Shown: positions 1-11,480 of the stretch, piece after piece
Layout of the letters: every line of letters starts with the position of its first letter
Numbering within the stretch: position 1 is the stretch's first letter
The notes under the pieces: generated by a model
What the model saw: only the letters and a program-made list of their open reading frames with translations
Told to the model about the DNA's origin: nothing
Database searches by the model: none
Translations under genes and position numbers: made by a program
Assembly: GCA_036186865.1 (NCBI GenBank)
Contig: AP025067.1
Span: 15,169,778 to 15,233,777 of the forward strand
Direction: 5' to 3'
Origin: Eustoma russellianum
Taxonomy: Eukaryota; Streptophyta; Magnoliopsida; Gentianales; Gentianaceae
DNA length: 64,000 bases

Positions 1-1281
1 TGAAAACAGTTTCTATTTCAGGACCAGTTTTAAAATATTTTGAAAACTAGGTTTCAAGTCTTCAAAAATTCTGACATTTGGATAGAACTTAGCCTCAGAT
101 GTTCTGAGTATCTCCTAAAAATTTCAGATTAAAATTCAACCTCTAACCCCTTGAAAAATCGTTGGTGGTCAGATTGCGCAAATCTGCCAGAAACGGTAGT
201 CTGATTTGACAAACTAATTCCTATTTGTACGTAACTCGAAATGCTCTGAAAATTTAAAGACTAACCCCTTATTAGTTTTATTTAAATGTGTTGAAACAGT
301 TTTGAAAAATTCTTTTGGGAAGTTAGTCAAATACAATCAAAATCTCAACCTTTGCAAGCCTGAAAATCAGACTGCACTAGTCTCAGAACTTTGGACGTTT
401 GAATGACTTATACTTGTCCAAATGGGTTGAAACTTGCGCCAACAGAACCTTAAAACGTGTGGCTATGATTCTGGAAAGTTTCGTGATTTTTAAAAATCGT
501 TTACTATTTTTACCAACATGATTAAGAATGATAAACAGTGCTGAAACTGAAAGTAAATAACACCAGGAATTTTATACTGGTTCGGTTATAAACAACCTAC
601 TCCAGTCTTCAAGGACACCTTCCTCGGTTAGCACTAAACACACAACACAAAGAACACCTTACCATAGGGTTGATGGAGTTACACACCAACTCCAACCTTT
701 TACAAACCTTGTATGAGAATACAATTGTCACGAACACCACCATCTTGCAAGTGTAAGATTGATCACACCTTGATCAATCTTTTACAATGATAAAGAGTAT
801 ATGTGGTGGTCTATGAGAAGCCTATTCAAGTATATGAATATAAGTACAATAGGCTTTTTGAGAGAAGAAAGAAAGAGAGTGTAGAAGAGAAGGCTAGAAC
901 ACGTTTTTGATATTTTAAATTGCAAGACTTGTTCTTGTTTTTGTTTTGCTCTCTTCCTTCCTTTTTAACAAGTTGGCCGCCCCCCTTGATGCTATTTTCC
1001 TCTTGAAAATTATCTTCTAAGTCCTTGGAAGAGTGTATTGCATCATTGTGACATGTCCTTGCTTACTTGGCATCTCCTCATTGGATGATCATTAAACTCT
1101 TGCTTACTTGGCACTCATTGATTGGTTGAAGGTTTGTCATCATTTGATGACTAGATAAATCTGAAATTACACCTCAAAAAGCATGTGTCAATTAGCCATT
1201 AAAGCATATAATCATCCCACATAATTAGCAAGACAATTTTCTCCACATTTCCATCCAAAAAATCGGCCATAACACCACTTG

Positions 1282-1646
1282 CACATGCTGAAATTTCAGC
1301 ATGTGTAACATTTGCATTTCATTCAAAATATTGCCAAGTTTACTTTGATTTAATCCTTGAAATTAAAGAATAATTCAATCACCATTTAGTACACAATATT
1401 TTCATCAATTTTGGAATAAAATTTGTCACCATGCAGCCTAGAATTCGGCCATATACATTCCGCACGTGCTGAAATTTTCAGCATGTGTGATATTCAAAGA
1501 TATCACCATTTTAATTCCATAAATTATTCAAAATACTTCCATACAATCTCCCAATTAATTCACTTAATTCAAGAAGTAAAATATGCCTCATAATGATGAT
1601 AAAATCGGCCAGCCTATTGCTCGCATGCTGAAATTTTCAGCATGTG
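1282..1646. repeat. Three hairpin palindromes inside the giant LTR
   Basis: Three inverted repeats sit at 1282-1305, about 1463-1487 and 1623-1646, each with arms reading CATGCTGAAA and TTTCAGCATG. The first is a perfect 24-bp palindrome; the others have one to a few extra bases or mismatches. Each lies shortly after a TCGGCC motif, so a unit of about 160-180 bp seems to have been duplicated. The equivalent hairpins occur in the plus-strand LTR at about 59789, 59951 and 60124, and one in the diverged LTR at about 6081. Confidence 0.8.
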
Positions 1647-2394
1647 TCACAATTGTGACAAGATCTGAAATGTTACCTTTTGTAGTTCCTTTCTTTAAGT
1701 CACCAACATTGCATGCTTCATTCTTGGCCAATCAAGATGCCAATAAAGCTCCACATATGCTCCAACATGGCTAGAATAGGTGTGTGACATGAAGATACAT
1801 GTGCTAAATTTTATTTTTGCAAACTTTGTAAAATAATGCACATTTAATTATACACACATGGTATATTCCAATCAGCCCTTAATTGAATTTTCTAGAATAC
1901 TTTGAGATGTATGAAATATGTAAAAAGTTTCTAGATACATGTTATATGACATTCCAAAAATGTTCCATGTGTCGTGTACGTAGAAAACCGAATTTTCGAC
2001 GTTTATCGATTACCCGATTTTTCTCTAATTAAATTCCAACTTTTTGCACATGTTATATATATTATGTTACACATAATATACATAAATTAAACTTTAATAT
2101 TCAGTACTTAGGCTGATCTTAAAGTGGCGCCCAAAGCATGTGTCAAAATTGAATTTTGGAATTTCCACAATTTGGCCTTAATTGAGGGTGATTTGTGTGT
2201 ACCAACATGGAATAATTTTATGGCTGCACATACCATGTAAGCCACGAAATTGTTGGCCATTTTTGAAGTGTAGGGGATGACCATCTATTTATGGCAAGTA
2301 CGTACACATTGGCGAAGTTTCGGTATTCGCCTGATACGACAATTTTCGGTTTAGAACCTTTTAACGTGTCGTAATTAATTTGTCATCACCATGA

Positions 2395-2414
2395 CTTATA
2401 TCATATGATATAAG
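2395..2414. repeat. 20-bp perfect palindrome in LTR
   Basis: CTTATATCATATGATATAAG reads the same on both strands. It is kept in the plus-strand LTR near 57577-57600 and with one change near 6838-6860 in the diverged LTR. A second, imperfect palindrome of the ATAAATAT type follows within 30 bp. Its role is unknown; a protein-binding or LTR-promoter element is only a guess. Confidence 0.7.
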
Positions 2415-3303
2415 ACCTGAATATACTCATAAATATGAGTTAAATATAGTGGTGTGACATTAACGTACGTACGTAAAATAAATAACGTGTCAGTAGTACG
2501 TTGGAATAAATGTGTATGTGCCTTTTTCAAAAAAAAATCTGAAAATATATATATAAATATGGTAAATGGCATGTAAAGGGGTGTGGAGGACTTTCCTTTC
2601 TTCAACTTGTTGCCTTGGTGCCTTTTCCAAATATTGATTCCTTTAATGAACTACTTAGTTTAATTAACTAAGTACTTCACTTAATGAACTAGTTTAGTTC
2701 ATTAATGGTGGCACCTGAAAATAGTTCAAACACAACAAATGTTTGTCATTTGATGTAAGCTTTAAAGCTTCATGGCTCGTTAGTACGATAACATTATATA
2801 AGAACTATATAAGGCAAGTTTTATGCAAGTGCATGTCATGTCATGAAATATGTCATGCATTTCTTTGTAACACGTTTAAATCATGTATTTTAAAATCACT
2901 CAAACCCCCTTTTTCTCTACATGATTTTCGTTTTTGATATGCCTTTGTGTTAGTGTGCATGGTGCGTGATCTAGATGCATTTATGTTAAATGAATGTCGT
3001 GTATGCATCAATGGTTTCTTTTCATATTTATATGGCACATAATTATTTCTTTATGATATGAAGAAGAAGCCCGATGAGATGAAGTAGGGGGATCTAGGCG
3101 TCCTTTTAGGCGCCACATTTGTATTGAATGCATGTGTTTTCTCAGATTTTGTCGCTATCATGCTTTTGTGCAGAGATTATGCAATCTGGCATGTTTGTAC
3201 CCATGTCAAACTGTTTTACCATTTTTTCTAAATCCGCATTCCTTGATTTCAAATTTGGAATCTCAGATTTCATTTCATTATTTTGTGTCGTTAATGATGA
3301 GAC

Positions 3304-4651
3304 CTATGATTTCAATGCATTAATTATGCAAGACAACTCTTCTTTTGAATCGTTTAATTGAGAAACAATGTTCGTGTTTGATGATTCTAACAACTTCTTG
3401 TCTTCAATTAACCATTTCTTTTCTTTTGCAAGAGTCTTTGTGAATTTATGTAGTTTAAGATATTGACTAAACAAATCATCATAAGAAGGTTTGGAATCAG
3501 AATCAGAATCAGAAGATACCTCATTTGATGCTTTGGATGCAAAGCATACTTTTGCCGTCTCTTCTTCGGTATCATCAGTCTTAGAGTCAGATGAATCACT
3601 CCCAGTGGAGGCCTTGAGAGCGCTTCTTGAATTCCTTTTTTTAGGTTCTGAGACGGGCCTATTTTTGTTCGAGTCCTTGTCATGGTTTTTGTTTGTTTGT
3701 TTGTCCTTGTTCGGGCAGTCACATGACAAGTGTCCAAGTTTCCCACATTCATAGCATTTTATGTCTTTTTCGTTATTTTTTTATTTATTTTAGTTTGAAC
3801 ATCCTTAGGTTTGTTCTTTAATGTCTTTCTCATAAATTTTCTCAAACCTTTAGCCAATAGTATTAGATCTTCATTGTCCGATTCAGTATCACTATCATCT
3901 ACGTGATCAGAAGAGGTAGAGACGTATTCATTTGATTTAAAAGCAATAGTCTTACCTTATTTTGACATTGATTCCGATTTTCTTAGTAGAAGTTTGTTTT
4001 CGTATACCTTTAAAGATCCGATTAGTTCCTCCATTTTTATTGATCTCGTTTCTTTGCTTTCTTCAATTGTTGTGGCTTTGGGTTCCCATTCGGATGGGAG
4101 ACTCCTTAGCACCTCTTGAACCTTTTCCTGTGTAGAAAAATCTTTTCCAAGAGACTCAAGAGAATTGTAGATGTTTGTCAAACGTAAGTCCATATCAATA
4201 ATAGATTCATTTGGTAATAATTTGAAAGACTCAAGAGTGGACATAAGCATATTTATTTTAGACTCTTTAACTTGACTAGTCCCTTCATGTTTCATTTCAA
4301 GAATTCTTCACATCTCTTGGGCACTAGAGCAATTAGACACATAACTCGATTCACTTTTACTGAACCCGTTTAAAAGAAGTTGCATGGCTCTAGCATTCAT
4401 ACTTAATTTCTTTTTGTCATCACTAGTATATTCTTGTTTCGATTTTATGACCTCTAGTGTGACACCATCAACAGTATATAACTTAGAAGGAATAAATGGA
4501 CTATCTTCTATAATGGACCACAAGCCTATATCAATGGCCATAAGAAAAAGTTTCATTCTAAGTTTCCATTGTATGAAAGACTCACCGTCAAAAGAGGAGG
4601 CCTTTGACTCGATATACCTTCTTGTTCGGTCTTATGACTAGTGATTGCGAT
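3304..4651 (-). pseudogene. Copia gag (SIRE/Maximus-like), broken
   Basis: This is the capsid-type gag of a Copia element, which would package the RNA in virus-like particles. Compared with the copy at 61583, the initiator codon is changed (ATC at 4649-4651 instead of ATG) and the frame is shifted at least three times. Recognisable pieces in order: an N-terminal part at 4308-4556 (key residues LFLMAIDI...LWSIIED), a UBN2-type gag part at 3957-4295, a CCHC zinc knuckle near 3720-3760 (now split between frames), and a Ser/Asp-rich region plus coiled-coil helix at 3304-3729 (DLFSQYLKLHKFTKTLAKEK). The long coiled coil after the knuckle is typical of SIRE/Maximus gags. It encodes no intact product. 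Confidence 0.85.
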
Positions 4652-4693
4652 CTCACAAAGATCATTGGATCCTCTTTTCATGAGTGTGCTTGC

Positions 4694-4705
4694 GCTCTGA
4701 TACCA
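4694..4705 (-). other. Primer-binding site of minus-strand Copia
   Basis: On the minus strand this reads TGGTATCAGAGC, complementary to the 3' end of initiator methionine tRNA, the usual primer for plant LTR retrotransposons. It begins two bases after the LTR end (TGTAG at 4708-4712 on plus), which fixes the LTR boundary. Confidence 0.9.
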
Positions 4706-4707
4706 CT

Positions 4708-7367
4708 TGTAGGACCTGTATAGCACCACTAGAAGGGGGGGTTGAATAGTGGGTGTGGAAAATTTGGTTTTTAAAAACTTTTGAACCAAAAACCTCACTT
4801 CTGAAAACAGTTTCTGTTTTCAGATCCTGATTTGAAATAATTAAACGACCTAGTTACATGACTTCAAAAATTATGAAATTCGGTGAGAATCTACTCTCAC
4901 ATGTTATGAGTACCTCATAAAAATTTCAAATAAAAGTCCACTCTTAACGCCTTGAAAATACATTTTTGGTCAGATTGCGCAAATCTGCCAGAAAATGTAC
5001 TCCGACTTGAACATTTTATTCCGATTAATTGGTGACTCTAAATGGTCTGCGAATTTAATGAAAAGACCCTCAAGATATTTATTTTAATATTTTGAAACAG
5101 TTTTTGAAAATTCCTTTGGGAAATATGCCAACCACATTGATGTTCTTAACCTTTGCGAATCTGAAAATCAGATTGCACTAGTCTCAGAACTATTCACGTT
5201 TGACTGACTTATGCGTACCCAAATGAGTTAAAACTTGCAGAAAATGAAAGCTAGGATATGTGGCTATATTTCTGCAAAGTTTTACAGTTTTTGAAAATCG
5301 TTTGCTATTTGTTTTTGTTGCAACAAAATCAACAAAAAAACCGAAAGTAAAGTGTAATAAAGTAAGAACACCAAGGATTTTATACTGGTTCTGTTAAATC
5401 AACCTATGCCAGTCTTCGAGAACACCTTCCTCGATTATCACTAAACATAATAAACATCTTACCACAAGGGTGACTGAAGTTAGACACTAACTCCACCCTT
5501 TTACAATCAATACAATCGAGCAACCGAATCACGGACACCACCACCGAACAAATGAAGGTTTATCACATCTTGATCAACCTTTTACAACAATGAACGTGTA
5601 TGGGAGGTATATTCAAAGCCTATAAAATATGTAGAATATATGAACAATAGGCTTAGAGAAGAAGAAGAAGAAGAAAGAAAAGGAGAAGAAGAAAGTAGTA
5701 TTGCTTCTTGCACTTGAGAGAATTTGAGTTGTAGCCTTTTTTGCACTATTCTCTTTTTCTTATGCACTTCATGGACGCCCCCTTAGGGCTTCTTCCATTG
5801 TTGAGATTTCTCTTTAATTTCTTTGGAAGATTTCCTTGTGTAGAGGTGACCCCATCTTGCTTAATTGCACACTATGATTGGAAGGATGAATTGACCTTGC
5901 TTACTTGTCACTTGATGATTGGTCCAACTTGGCAACCTTTAATGAGCTATAAAATCTGAAAAAACTCATAAGACATGTGCCAAAAAGTAGTCAAAATATT
6001 ACCAAACAATCACCATTCCATCCCTTCAATTTTGGGATGCAAATTAAGCACCATTAAGTCACCAAAATCTCCTACTATGACATGTGCTGAAAATTTTTCA
6101 GCATGTGTTGTAGTTCTGAATTCCTTCCACATGTAGTGCCCTCTTTTATGTCACTAATATTATGTCGCATATTATCCACCAATTGAGATACCAAATAAGC
6201 TCCACCTTGACTCCAAAATGATGTAGTAGGCGTGTGTATGGAGCTGCACATGTGCTGAAATTTTACTTTAGTAACCTTTGTCAAATAATGCGCAATATTT
6301 ACACATATATGGTAAATTGCAATCAGCCCTAATTTAAATTTTCTAGAACACTTTAACATGTCTTGAATGTGTACAAAGTGTGTAGATACATGTTACATCT
6401 CATGCCAAAAAAAACATTCCATGTGTTGTGTTTGTAGAAAACCGAATTTTCGACTTTCGTCGATTACACGATTTTTCTCTGATTAAATTCAAACTTCTTG
6501 CACATGTCATATATGTTATGTAACACATAATTTACATAAAATAAGGTAGATATTCAGCTCATATGACTGATGGTGAAGGCGCCCACAAGAATTTGAATTT
6601 GAAATCTCCACGAATTTGGCCTAAATTATAGGTGATTTGTGTGTGCCAACATGGAATGATTTAGTGGCTTATTTGAACATGTAAGCCACGAAATTTTTGG
6701 CTATTTCTAAAGTATATGGGCTGGCCATCTTTATATGGCAAATACGTGACAGTCGGTGAAGTTTCGGTAGTCAACCGATATGACAATTTTCAGTTTATGA
6801 CCTTGTAACGTGTCGTTATAATTTTGTCATCACCATGACTTATATAATATGATATAAGACCTGAATATACTCATAAATATGAGGTGTTTATAGTGGTGTG
6901 ACGTCAACGTACGTTTGTAATATATGTAATGTGTCAGTAGTACGTCAGAATATATGTGTATTGTGCCTTTTTAGCAAAAAAAATAAGTATATGTATAATA
7001 TATATATTATGGCGTGCGAAGAAGAATAGAGAGGAGACTTTCCATTTCTAAATTTGTTGTCATAAAGCTTTCTCCAAATATGTATTCATTTAATGAACTG
7101 GTTAGTTCATTAACTTAAGAACTCCACTTGATGAACTAGTTTAGTTCATTAATTGTGGCACCTGAAAATAGTACGAAGACAACAAATGTTTGCCATATTA
7201 TGTAATCTTTAACACTTCATGGCTTGTTAGTACGGCAACAATACATATAAATATATGAAGCTTGTATATCACATAAACGCGTCAAGTAATATTTTATTTA
7301 TGCATTTCGTAAACTCGTACCATTTAAATCATGCATTTGTAAATCATTCAAACACTTTTTCTCAACA
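4708..7367 (-). mobile_element. 5' LTR of minus-strand SIRE-like Copia
   Basis: On the minus strand it starts TGTTGAGAAAAAG at 7367 and ends CTACA at 4708, next to the primer-binding site. It aligns with the LTR at 1-2921 over most of its length but is clearly more divergent (roughly 75 percent by eye in the terminal 200 bp) and shorter (2,660 bp), with internal deletions including loss of two of the three hairpins. Base 7368 onward is pol sequence of another Copia on the opposite strand, so the element landed inside that older copy. Confidence 0.85.
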
Positions 7368-7388
7368 GATTGTACATTTCTGAAACGA

Positions 7389-8560
7389 AGTATACTAAAA
7401 ATCTTCTCAATAAGTAAAAATTTGAGGATTGAAGGATGGTAAGGACACCAATAGACACGAGTACGATAGTCGATAAAGTGAAATACAAACACTGGCTGAG
7501 GTAACAAAGTATAAGGACATGATTGGTACCTTACCTTACTTAACGGCTAGTCGGCCAGACATTTTTCATATTATATGTTTATGTGCTAGATTTCAAAACA
7601 TATCTAAGGAATCACATATAGTTACTTAGTTACTAGAAAATGTTGTTTTAGATATTTAAAAGGTACATCGAACTTTGGACTGTTTTATCCTAAAAAATAG
7701 TTATTTTGAATTAAGAGGGTATAATGATTTGGATTATGTCGGAAATCTTTTTGTTTTTAATTAAATTCAAATATGTTAACAAGAAATATAAAACATCAGG
7801 AGAATGCAACACATACAATTGCCCTAATCAGTAAGCCAAATGACTAGCTTACTCATGCTAGTCATAAGTAACATAGAGGTTGCCTAGGCAAAATGACCAA
7901 GGGTTGGCCAAATCAAGTAGATGGGGGTATAACTTGTACATTACTCTAAATACATGCGTGCATATTCTATGAATGACATCCCTAGTTACAACAATAATCC
8001 TTTAAAAAAATTTTTGTTCCTAGCTTGCCAGGTGTGGTATACAGTAGCCGCTAGGCCAATTTTGCCGCCTTAGATCTCAATTCTTCGCCTAAGCCAAAAT
8101 TCTAAGAAGAGAGAAGACTCTTCTTGGCATGCCATGCCATGCTGATACTGACTTCCAGACATCTTTGGTAGCTAGACATGAGAACATTAGGTGCTAATTT
8201 GTTTTTGGTCGAAATGAAAAGATTCTAAGCCAAAAATCTTGTTGATAGAAAAAGCATCTTGATAGCATGTCGATTCCTTAGAGATTACTTAGCTTCTTCG
8301 TTTTCCAAGAAATGAAATGGTGTATCACTTTTCACGATGGAATCCGAATATTGGTCGCCTCATGTTGTGCATATGCTTTGGATGACACAAGCATCTAATG
8401 ACTATAATATTAAATTTGACAATTCACCTCTTTTATGTGATAATACATCATCTATAAGTATATCACAAAATCTGGTTCTTTATAGTAAAACCAAGCATAT
8501 TGAGGTTGGACATCACTTTATAAGGGATTATGTGCAAAAAAAAGTTAGTTTGTGTTGAAT
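7389..8560 (+). pseudogene. Copia RT end and RNase H fragment
   Basis: Plus-strand Copia pol remains, cut on the left by the insertion ending at 7367. From 7389 the frame reads KYTKNLLNK and then RTPIDTSTI, the end of the RT domain. At 7517-7580 it gives MIGTLPYLTASRPDI (with a frame change), a hallmark of Copia RT, and near 7715-7745 GYNDLDYVGN, corresponding to the first RNase H aspartate block. The frame resumes after an interruption at 8236 with LVDRKSILIACRFLRDYLAS, then at 8337-8558 MESEYWSP, LCDNTSSISIS and KHIEVGHHFIRDYVQKK, the rest of Copia RNase H. Stops and frameshifts make it non-functional. It probably belongs with the 3' LTR at 14305-16924. Confidence 0.85.
7754..8233. mobile_element. 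Approximately 480-bp insertion splitting Copia RNase H
   Basis: It interrupts the RNase H reading frame between GYNDLDYVGN and LVDRKS. The flanks are AAATCTTTTTG at 7743-7753 and AAATCTTGTTG at 8234-8244, matching at 10 of 11 positions, which looks like a target-site duplication. No terminal inverted repeats, coding potential or poly(A) could be seen, so the class is unknown. An 11-bp duplication would suit a MULE without clear TIRs or a short retroposon. Confidence 0.5.
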
Positions 8561-8784
8561 TTGTCTCTCTACTACTTTAGGATCTCAAGTTCAAGAAAAA
8601 ATCAACATGAGGAGCAAGAACACTTTCCAAAAAGACCAAGAAACTCCAAAGGTATTGAAAGTGGGTTAAACAATCCTTCTCAGGACCAAAGCTCTCAGCC
8701 CCTACTATACCAAGCAGGACGGTTAGGGTTAGAGGCACAAATTTTGCCAAGGTTGAGAAATTGATGGAATTAAGGAGATGGTTA
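8561..8784 (+). other. Probable 3' part of Copia coding/untranslated region
   Basis: It follows the RNase H remnant in the same direction. A reading frame of 70 codons at 8552-8764 is Lys/Gln/Ser-rich, with no motif I recognise. It is taken as element DNA because it lies between RNase H and the LINE junction at about 8785. Function, if any, is not visible. Confidence 0.4.
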
Positions 8785-9024
8785 ATCATCCACAATTCGG
8801 CAATGAAGAAAGAAGCGATAACAATTCATCTCAATGATGAGGCTATCATACCCCCGGGCATAATAAATCGAGGCTAATGTCAAGGTCAATAATTTTGCTC
8901 GTAATGGACTCACTAGAGGCAATGTGAAGCAAATTGCCGAAAGAAAATGTCCATGGTCATCTCGCAAGACAGCTCCTCCTGCGGCGCAGTTCCTTCCTAC
9001 CGCTGCATCCATATTTAACTTCAT
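8785..9024 (-). pseudogene. LINE RNase H domain, truncated
   Basis: The plant-type RNase H found at the end of some L1 LINEs. It starts MKLNMDAAVGRNCAAGGAVL with the first catalytic Asp (NMDAA), followed by LRDDHGHFLSA and RAKLLTLTLAS. The sequence is lost after about 80 residues where the LINE ends at the Copia junction. The comparable complete domain is at 51650-52222. Confidence 0.8.
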
Positions 9025-9204
9025 TTTCCCAGTTGGAGGTAATTCCTAACGATCTATTCTCGGCCGTTTTGATAACATTAGGGGAGAAAAAGAGAGAGCT
9101 ACCAGATGAGGCATATGTTGTGCAAATTTCTTTCCATTCATCGCAGAACACCAAGTGTAGATATGTGTGCGAACTTTCTCAAACAATCACCTATATACAA
9201 AATT

Positions 9205-9966
9205 TTATGTGCCAAAACGTATAGAGGCATATTCTTTCCAAATGACCCAAGTAACTATCAATGGAATTACCGCCCTCAGCTGACCTGTCATAGATGTTTT
9301 GGATGATATACGCCACCACCAATTTAGATGTCCCTTAATGGTTCTGTTCTGAGGCATTGGACCCGAAAACACCATAAAGATTTCTTGCCATAAAAGTCGT
9401 ATCATTGGACATTGCATGAATATGTGATCTTGAGTATCTGAGTTCTGGCGGCAGAATGTGCACTGCGATGTGAAAACTGATAGCCTTTGCCGCAAGTTAT
9501 CTACCAGTGGCAAGGATTGCGTCCATAGCCTCCAAATAAATATACGCATACCTGGATGAGAGTCAATCTACCATACATAACATGAATGAATAAAACAGGC
9601 ACTAGTATCAACTATCACATGATATGTAGGTTTTAACGAGAATTGACCGTTGGTATCAGGAGTCCAGTTTATCGCGTCCTGTGTTCTTTCCACCTTAGTT
9701 TCCATAAAGTCATTTACACTACACAAGCGTTTCCAAACCGGTGAGTTGTAAATATGCGAATAAATAGAATTACGATGACCATACTTTTTCCTGCAGAACT
9801 CAGACCATAAGGTTTGACAATGATGATTTTTCCACCAAAGTTGACAATCATATGCCTGTTGTACATCGGAAAGATGTCGTAATCCTAAGCCACCTGCCTC
9901 AGTGGGACTGCATATGGATTTTAATGACAGCCAATGATGTCTACCTTTCCAAAGAAATGAGGCCAT
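9205..9966 (-). pseudogene. LINE ORF2 post-RT region with zf-RVT
   Basis: 9966-9568 encodes the RT-connecting region (ASFLWKGRHHWLSLKSICSP, then GGLGLRHLSDVQQAYDCQLW). 9549-9205 encodes a zf-RVT domain with CTFCRQNSDTQDHIFMQCP (CX2C...HX4C). Both match the same regions of the LINE at 50597-51454 in order and spacing. One frame change lies between them. Confidence 0.8.
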
Positions 9967-10036
9967 CTTGCAATTTAAAATATCGATGACATTCTTTGGT
10001 AAACATCAACTAGCAATAATATGAGCAGGTATGGAA

Positions 10037-11073
10037 CTAAGAACATGCCGAATTAGCAAATGTCACAAAATATCTTGCTCTGTTAATGCCTTTATATAAA
10101 AAAGAGCCAAGATATTTGATTGGCAGGGAAGCCAATCGCATGCCCAAAACTTGAGAAGCGCATGCTCCTGATATTCCCAATTCGACCACTACCTGACTTT
10201 TGTGGTAGTTAACCCACTTCCCAGATGCATTCTGATAAATCGTTAAAAAGTTACGAAATCTCTCCAAGTTGCGACTTGATCCATTCAAGAAGATTACTAG
10301 ATCATCCACAAATCCCAAATGTGAGACTCTAGGTACTCGACCCACGTTAAACCCCTGGAGTGTGCCTGCTTCCATCAACGCATTTAATCCACGAGAGAAC
10401 CCTTCAGAGGCTAGACTGAACAATAATGGTGAGAAAGTATCTCCCTCCTTTACCTCTCGGTCTATGGAAAAGAAGCCTACTGGCTTGCCAATAGTATTTG
10501 TTCTGTAATGCCTCTTCCTTTCATGAATCCTGCTTGTTCTGGAGAGATGAACTTAGGCAATAAACTAGCAAGTTGAGTAGAAATTAACCTCATGACAACT
10601 TTAGATATAAAATTTGTCAAACAAATTGGTCTAAAATCACCGAATGTCTGCAGACTGTTCACCTTTGGAATCAACGTTATTGCTGCCGATGCTACTTGAC
10701 TTGGCACCCTTACACCTAGAAAAAACTCTTGAACAGCTTTAAGAACATCGAGGTGCATAACTTGCTAGAAATGACGATAGAAAGAACCCGGGTGTCCATC
10801 TAGACCTGCCGCGCTGGATGGACTTAGATCCCACACTGCCTGTTTTACTTCCTGTAAAGATGGCATTTCCTACAAAATATTGTCATCTTCTGTCGTTAAG
10901 ATAGAAGGTATATATTGCAGGATGGACTCACAGTCTGTGAAAGGAGCAGCCGAAAAAAGTTTTTTAAAATAATTCACAGCCTCAGCTTCGATATCCGTGC
11001 TTAACAAACATTCCACTCTATCCTCACGCAAGATTCTACGAATAGATTGCCTGCGTCTTTTATCCTTTACCAT
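10037..11073 (-). pseudogene. LINE ORF2 reverse transcriptase domain
   Basis: The RT core comes in pieces: 11073-10870 (linker with YFKKLFSAAPF), 10758-10477 (LIPKVNSLQTFGDFRPICL and EQAGFMKGRGITEQILL), and 10423-10037. The last piece has the catalytic motif as FVDD (HLGFVDDLVIFLNGS) where active copies have FADD. Several stops separate the pieces. Confidence 0.85.
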
Positions 11074-11480
11074 TTGATGGTAGAATGAGGTGTTAGCGTC
11101 ACCTTCTTTAAGTCACTTTACATTTGCTTTTTGTTTCCAATAGAGAAAAGATCGAGATTGAGCAATCCGCAACTTTGCCACACTATGATTGTATAATTCT
11201 CTGGTACTCTCAGATGGTGATGAGTCAAAGTCCCGCTCTCCATGGGCCACCTCTTCTTCGGCCATTGTTACCGCATCAAAAATGTTACCAAAAACCTCTT
11301 TATTCTATTTTGTCAGATGATGTTTAAGATGTCGAAGTTTGTCATAGAAACCCCACATACCTCCACCTGTTGAGAATGACTGCCAATGATATTGTAACAA
11401 GCTATCAAAATCTAGATGAGTGGCTCAAACATCAAGATATCTGACAGCAGCAGGCACATAGGATTGTTCGAAATCACACG

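Larger units (their letters stand above)
1..2921 (-). mobile_element. Giant Copia LTR (SIRE/Maximus-like), left edge cut by window
   Basis: On the minus strand this begins TGTAGAGAAAAAGG at 2921 and runs off the window at base 1. It aligns along its whole length with the plus-strand LTR at 57066-61528 once the 1.44-kb insertion in that copy is removed; by comparison about 100 bp are missing to the left. By eye the two are roughly 85-90 percent identical over the part nearest base 1. No protein is encoded. It contains three copies of a long hairpin motif, a 20-bp perfect palindrome at 2395-2414, and a stretch (541-620) shared by every LTR of this group here. An LTR of about 3 kb fits the SIRE/Maximus Copia lineage, whose gag is next to it. 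Confidence 0.85.
2922..4707 (-). mobile_element. Gag-only interior of minus-strand SIRE-like Copia derivative
   Basis: This lies between the LTR at 4708-7367 and the LTR at 1-2921, in minus orientation. It has a primer-binding site, a broken gag, and a short non-coding tail (about 2922-3110) that aligns with 63192-63330 of the plus-strand copy. At about 2930 the alignment stops and sequence passes straight into the LTR, so protease, integrase, RT and RNase H are absent. No convincing polypurine tract lies before the LTR start at 2921. This is either an internal deletion or a recombination product; the divergent LTRs argue for the latter. Confidence 0.75.

Noticed and set aside
3491..3754. Acidic Ser/Glu-rich plus-strand frame (87 codons)
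   Set aside because: It is antisense to the coiled-coil and knuckle region of the Copia gag, which is the real coding strand.
8552..8764. Env-like third gene of a SIRE Copia after RNase H
   Set aside because: The frame is short, has no signal peptide or membrane segment, and lies in the place expected for a degraded pol end.
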